This document shows, piece by piece, positions 60,001-64,000 of a stretch of 64,000 bases of DNA. Source of the stretch: Caenorhabditis remanei (Eukaryota; Nematoda; Chromadorea; Rhabditida; Rhabditidae); contig NC_071330.1 in NCBI RefSeq assembly GCF_010183535.1, forward strand, positions 16,907,717 to 16,971,716, written 5' to 3'. The number at the start of each line of letters is the position of its first letter. Position 1 is the stretch's first letter. A program made the position numbers and the translations under genes. The notes under the pieces were generated by a model. That model was given only the letters and a program-made list of their open reading frames with translations, did no database searches and was not told the origin of the DNA.

Positions 60001-63000
60001 CTCAGGTTAGTATGTCCCTTTCTCTTTCTGGCGGCTTAAGTAGTAGAGGAGAAGGGGGCGGAGCTTGAATAGAAAAAGGGGGGCTCCGCGACAATTCGCA
60101 ACTGCGACATTTCGCAACTGCGACATTCCGCAACTCACGTAGGTTTCGCAACCGCGACACTTCGCAACAGCGACATTTCGCAACTAGTCATTTCGCAACT
60201 GCGACGTTTCGCAACTACGACATTTCGCAACTATGACGTTTCGCAACCACTGGGCTTTTGCATATTTGGGTCAGCTAAAAATTTTGAGTGTACCAAAGTG
60301 CTTGGGAACTTATTTGAAAATAATTAGATAGAAGAAAAAGTTATCTGACCCACTTTTAGACAAAACTAGGTTAAACTATTGCTAGTTTAATGGTTGCGAA
60401 ACGTCGTGGTTGCGAAATGTCGTAGTTGCGAAACGTCGCAGTTGCGAAATGACTAGTTGCGAAATGACTAGTTGCGAAGTGTCGCAGTTGCGAAACCTAC
60501 GTTAGTTGCGGAATGTCGCAGTTGCGAAATGTCGCAGTTGTGAATTGTCGCGGAGCCAAAAGGGGAAACGGATTAATTGAAGGTTGTTGTTGTGATATAA
60601 GTTTGCACATTTTCGGACTCTGTAAAATCGTATAGTGGCAACCTTCAGATATAATTAGGGCTAATGTGCATGTTTACAACTTTAGAAATTCGTATAGTGG
60701 TAATCTTTTGAATTGGGAGAAAGAAGAACGTTGATAAATGAATTGCTAGGTTAGCAAAACATTTTCGAATTTTGAAAATGAGGAATTTGTATAGCGAGAG
60801 GACTTTATAATTCGATTTTGATAAGAAGTTCAAAACTAAACTAGATTTAAGCCGGTTTGAACTTGTGAACTCAAGTAAGCTACATAGAATCTGGAAATGG
60901 GAGTTTGATGGATTTTATTGAAAAACTGAATTTTGAATCTGATTTCTTCAATTGGAGTGGATTTTTAAGATTTCCAGATGGAAAATACAAATTTAAAATG
61001 ATTGTAAGACAAAAAATCACGGTAATCCGTAAAAAATGCCTCGAAATTTGAGTTTTTTAAGCAAAATGATTGTTTTTAATGGAAAACAAGACTTTAATAC
61101 AATTTTTGCCAATTTGAGCCGATTTTTATAGTTCTCGTGTGCAAGAAATCAGTTTAGAAGGATTTTGAGCCAAAAACTGCAAAAATTAGTGAAAAATGAC
61201 TCAAAAAATGAGTTTTTCGAGATAAAATGAGTCAAACCTAGGCATGCGTTTATTTTTGTGAAAAAAATACCGTCCGATTGCAATAAAAACTGCTAAAATT
61301 GCAAATGTTTAAGTTGAAAAAAGTATCTCACATTGACAGGGTTTACTCCGATGGTTTGTTCTGCGAAAAGTTTCGAAAATTCGTAAACCACATGGTTTTT
61401 AGCTTGAAATAATCCGGTTTTTTTAAAGTTTGAATCAAATTTAGCTATTTCTCCCAAAATGTATATATTTTTGCAGTGTGAACCGGATCTCGTCTCGAGT
61501 CTCCAATCGGAACTGTCCTCCCTAAAAGACGCCTCCCAAATCAGTTTCGACGAGATCAAGAATTCACTGAAAACCCTCAAAGATAGCAGATCAAAACTTG
61601 AAAAGCAGTTGGAAAAAGTGTCAGAAGACGATCAATTTCAACAATTCCTCGAGTTGATAAAAATCGATTGCAGTTTCGAATTGAAAGAATTCGAGGCGAA
61701 ATACGATTTGCTGTGTGATCTACAACACCAACTGGCCAACTATTTCTGCGAGAATCGCCACACTTTTCAGCTGGACGAATGTCTGAAAATATTCACATTT
61801 TTGTTGAATAGACTGCATCAGACTTTAAAGGAACATGTCTCCAGAGAGAATCGGAAGCAGAGGAAAGAGGAGAAGAGAGTGGAGACGCAGATAGAGGAGA
61901 AAAAGGAGAAAAAATCAATCAATAATCCTGATCTGTTTGAAGCATTAAATGGGACGTCTAGTGATGCCAGTGAAGTGTGAGTCTTCTAGTTTTTCGTATA
62001 GAAATTTTTTAAAATTTTGCTGAAAATTGTAAATTTAATGCCAAAAAATAGCCCTTAAAATTCTACACATTTTAACAATTGAAAAATTTTTGGTAGCTGT
62101 AATCTATAAATAGATACAACGCTTTAAAGTTTTGAGGTTAGAGTGCAGACGACCAGACACGCTAACCGTCTGCGCTCTCTCTCACTCCACTGATAATCTT
62201 TAAAGCGCTGTATCTCTTTAGGGATAAGAGCTATCAAAACAGTTTTAATTAGCAAAATGTGTAAAATTTTAAGGGCTACATTTTTGTAGTTGACAACTTT
62301 TTTTGAAAATTAATTCCTGGCGATATTTTAGCACCCGAAAACGTGTCAGCGACATTCTCGACGTCCGCCACAAGCTAGGAAACGTGCGAATCCGAAAACT
62401 CCGGGATGTGACCACTGCGGAGACGTGAGTTGTGTCAACTACAGTACCCCCTAACCGATTTTTTTCAGTTTCACGGCCCCACCACCCCCTCCATTGGAAA
62501 GTCCCACTGACAGTACCGGTAGCAGTAAGGAGAATGAGGAGAAGAGTCCAAAGCCTGCAAAGACATCGACCAATTATGATATGTGTAACGATTTGGAGAG
62601 CTATATATCGAGTTTGACGAAGAAGGTGAGGGCTATGACTACCGTAACTTTGTCATTTTTGACTTTAACTCACTGAAATAGGTATTTTCAGAATCAGCTC
62701 GTCCAGGCGGTTCAGAAAAGTATAGTCATGCCCCTATTGGTGGAAGTTGGGTCTCACCACAAAAACTACCGTAACCCAGAATTACACCTTTCGTGGCGGG
62801 ACGCATCTCGCTCTAAAGCATGACATGATTATACTCATTCAAAGCGTCTTGACGAGTTGAATCCAGTGCTAAAATTTTCATAAATTTTGAAGCTAAACTG
62901 GCCCAGTTACAGCAATTTCAGTAAATTTCGAAAAATATCAAAAATCCGTAACTTTACTAGTTTTCAATCAAATCACTTGATTTTTGGTTTAAAACTGTCT

Positions 63001-63800
63001 TCTTTGCTCGAATTTTATTTTAAAATTAAAATAATTTTTCAGCGAGCCAGCCACCTACAAAAAGAGCAACAAAAGGAGACAGCAGCAGCTCCAGAACTGA
63101 AATCCCCTGAAATCAAAAAGCTTGTGATAGAAAAACCAGCGGTACCCATGAAAACTGCTCAGAAAATTGAGAAGCCTGTGGAAAAAGTTGTCTCAGGGAC
63201 CCCAAAACTCCCCAAATCCCTAAAAACACCGTCCTCCATAATCCGTCCTAAAATCTCCACCCCCTCATCCACCACACCTGAAAAAGTGGAAAAAGTGCGG
63301 ATAGTCAGTGTGACCACTTCCAACCCCTCCAGTCAATCCAAACTCGCTGAGCTTCGAAAACCCGGAACACGGAGTCCACCGGGAGCACGGACGACACCGG
63401 TGGTTACAGTACCCAAGGTTACTGTAGGTACGGTGAGGGCGGCAAGTGGAATACAGGCGCCGTTGAGTCGACGGATGAGCGCACCTGTTGTAAGGAAGCC
63501 AATGATGACGGCGGAGAAAAAGCGGGAGGTGAGGAATACTGTAAAAATTTAGTAAACTTTCAATTTTTCGAATTCCAGATCACAATGAAGCCATCAGTCT
63601 CCACATCCGCGCGTCCCAGCCTCATCAACACCAGCTCCCACCCGATGGTCCGTTCCCCACTACCCAAAATGAGTGTTCTGGAGAAACCGAAGCCCCTCCG
63701 GATCACACGACCTACAGTAATCCCCCAGCCACCTGCCACGTCGAGAGTCAGCGGGATCCGCAAGCCGAGTGGCGAAGGACCAAAGCCTAAATGGGTTTGA
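54050..63800 (+). CDS. INF2-type formin (FH1-FH2 protein; exc-6/inft-2 family)
   Basis: Nucleates and remodels actin filaments at membranes. Exons: 54050-54184, 54332-54799, 55702-55884, 56009-56106, 56904-56992, 57040-57218, 61477-61976, 62332-62424, 62469-62625, 63043-63528 and 63579-63800. All junctions are in phase, 869 residues. The first ATG lies 13 bases after acceptor cttgcag, and the frame is open upstream, so earlier exons are possible. Short helical N-terminus (1-75); FH1 of proline runs (APPPPPPPLGMIPPPPPLL, about 80-115); FH2 with the signature WSKINANTVQDDSVWGKL, then LKQFKNVDEFI, LLLILVNMGNYLN and AQGNAFGF (about 135-540); then a coiled coil with a basic, Lys/Pro/Ser-rich tail. 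No DID-type N-terminus is visible. The FH2-plus-basic-tail plan fits INF2-like formins; among worm genes exc-6 is my first guess because, as I recall, it maps to the same chromosome arm as uaf-1. AATAAA at 63885-63890 ends the transcript. Confidence 0.85.
55340..55670. mobile_element. Clustered GTATAATCATGCC-family MITEs in formin intron
   Basis: The intron 54800-55701 holds several family ends; the best pair spans 55510-55670, with ttgggtctcatcacgaagac against gtttttgtagcgggacccaac and a right end ggcatgattatacttttctgaaagctctc (split here by position 55630-55658). Confidence 0.7.
56630..56755. mobile_element. GTATAATCATGCC-family MITE
   Basis: Ends attagctcgtcgaaacctttt and aaaaggttttgacgagctaat; a short copy with no internal palindrome, in the intron before the exon at 56904. 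Confidence 0.7.
57318..57620. repeat. Dispersed repeat copy A (no insertion)
   Basis: Begins gatccgggtaagacgtc and runs through ggcggcttaaatagtagagg, gttgttgttgttatataagt, ttgcacattttcggac. A second copy at 59985-60850 in the same intron carries the palindromic insertion. Confidence 0.75.
58077..59742 (-). pseudogene. Nested antisense exon set in formin intron (gene or decaying gene)
   Basis: Eight exon-like segments with good acceptors and donors on the minus strand (plus coordinates, gene order): 59630-59742, 59513-59581, 58816-58878, 58713-58769, 58519-58588, 58399-58466, 58182-58253 and 58077-58125. Runs of them join in phase and read as protein: TINSIPYPSLRIKHNDRPGA then GFWKDSEKKWIRNEEVNSRE; MIEVVDVLRQSGKGRNILKE; DTHRYVYLPDKNIKKIDFKK ending EKIG and a stop. 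Two joins fail by frame (59513/58878 and 58399/58253). Either exons are missed or the gene is decaying. The 5' end was not found; upstream sequence to about 59872 is partly open. Function not recognised. Confidence 0.45.
59985..60850. repeat. Dispersed repeat copy B (with insertion)
   Basis: Same sequence as copy A (57318-57620): tccgggtaagacgtct at the left, gttgttgttgtgatataagt and ttgcacattttcggact after the insert. The two copies let the insertion's edges be read directly. Confidence 0.75.
60082..60557. mobile_element. Palindromic element built from 16-bp tandem repeats
   Basis: Left arm (60082-~60245): about ten units of gcaactgcgacatttc type. Right arm (~60387-60557): the same units inverted (gaaatgtcgcagttgc), in mirrored order and nearly identical, ending cggagcc opposite ggctccg. 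A loop of about 140 bp lacks the repeat. AAAAGGGG flanks both sides, an 8-bp target duplication, and the copy A repeat shows the site without the insert. Confidence 0.85.
62080..62305. repeat. TTGTCAAC-family repeat in formin intron
   Basis: Degenerate copy. The right end gtagttgacaactttttttg is well preserved. The interior carries gatacaacgctttaaag and its inverse ctttaaagcgctgtatctc around a hairpin agacacgctaaccgtctgcg. Confidence 0.6.
62690..62870. mobile_element. GTATAATCATGCC-family MITE
   Basis: Full copy: ttcagaatcagctcgtcc/aaaagtatagtcatgcc and catgattatactcattc/gtcttgacgagttgaa, inner ggtctcaccacaaaaacta against tttcgtggcgggac. In the intron before the exon at 63043. Confidence 0.75.
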
Positions 63801-64000
63801 GAGGGGAGGGGAATTTTTTTTGTTTTTTTTAATGCGTCCCCATGTCTGATTATTTGTACAATGTAATGTGTTTTTTGAAAATATAATAAATTGATATTTA
63901 ATTGCATAATTAGGCTGTGGACTTTATGTCGGTATATAGCATATTTTATGCTGATTTTGAATCTGAATTCAGTTTTTGCAGCAGAAGTCTAGGAAAATAG

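Noticed and set aside
60082..60557. CRISPR-like repeat array
   Set aside because: Units are directly adjacent without unique spacers, mirrored as a palindrome, and the genome is a nematode.

Overview
This is eukaryotic DNA from a nematode, almost certainly Caenorhabditis. Introns are short and bounded by TTTTCAG-type acceptors, start codons often sit right behind such acceptors (trans-splicing sites), and the genes are familiar worm genes: a dre-1/FBXO11 homologue, the rab-18/uaf-1 pair, kbp-4 (Spc24) and an INF2-type formin. Non-coding DNA is packed with short inverted-repeat elements and minisatellites.

Layout. 1-2530: repeat-rich DNA, probably inside or upstream of dre-1. 2531-8375 (+): the C-terminal 736 codons of dre-1 (beta-helix repeats plus UBR-type zinc finger); the F-box should lie further left. 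8619-25444 (-): a 12-exon MSP-domain gene convergent with dre-1. Its intron is split by a 10.8-kb LTR element (12880-23728) with identical 479-bp LTRs. The element encodes a Gag fused to an Env-like ectodomain, then an Env membrane segment fused to an aspartic protease, with no visible reverse transcriptase, RNase H or integrase. It is itself split by a 2.78-kb DNA transposon (18981-21760) with ~375-bp inverted repeats and an apparently intact DDE transposase. Three tandem tRNA-like units lie in the first intron of the MSP gene.

25826-31331 (-): rab-18 then uaf-1 in operon-like order. A compact shared promoter (about 32019-32130) separates rab-18 from the divergent kbp-4 (32265-32640, +). 32820-41716 (+): an 11-exon gene joining a C3HC4 RING to a degenerate Ras-like GTPase domain; its largest intron holds an intronless antisense gene (35664-36272) and a promoter-like patch. 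42278-42930: tandem repeats. 44205-45289 (+): a two-finger C2H2 protein. 45290-54036: about 8.7 kb without a convincing gene, rich in inverted repeats and GC motifs. 54050-63800 (+): an FH1-FH2 formin of the INF2 type, whose 4.3-kb intron holds a set of antisense exons (58077-59742) and a striking palindrome made of 16-bp repeats (60082-60557).

Functionally the host genes are independent housekeeping and developmental genes: ubiquitin ligase substrate selection (dre-1), splicing (uaf-1), lipid droplet/ER traffic (rab-18), kinetochore (kbp-4) and actin assembly (formin). The best candidate for something undescribed is the polymerase-less Gag-Env-protease LTR element. Exon coordinates were read by eye from splice signals and reading-frame continuity; homology statements come from recognition of families, not from searches.
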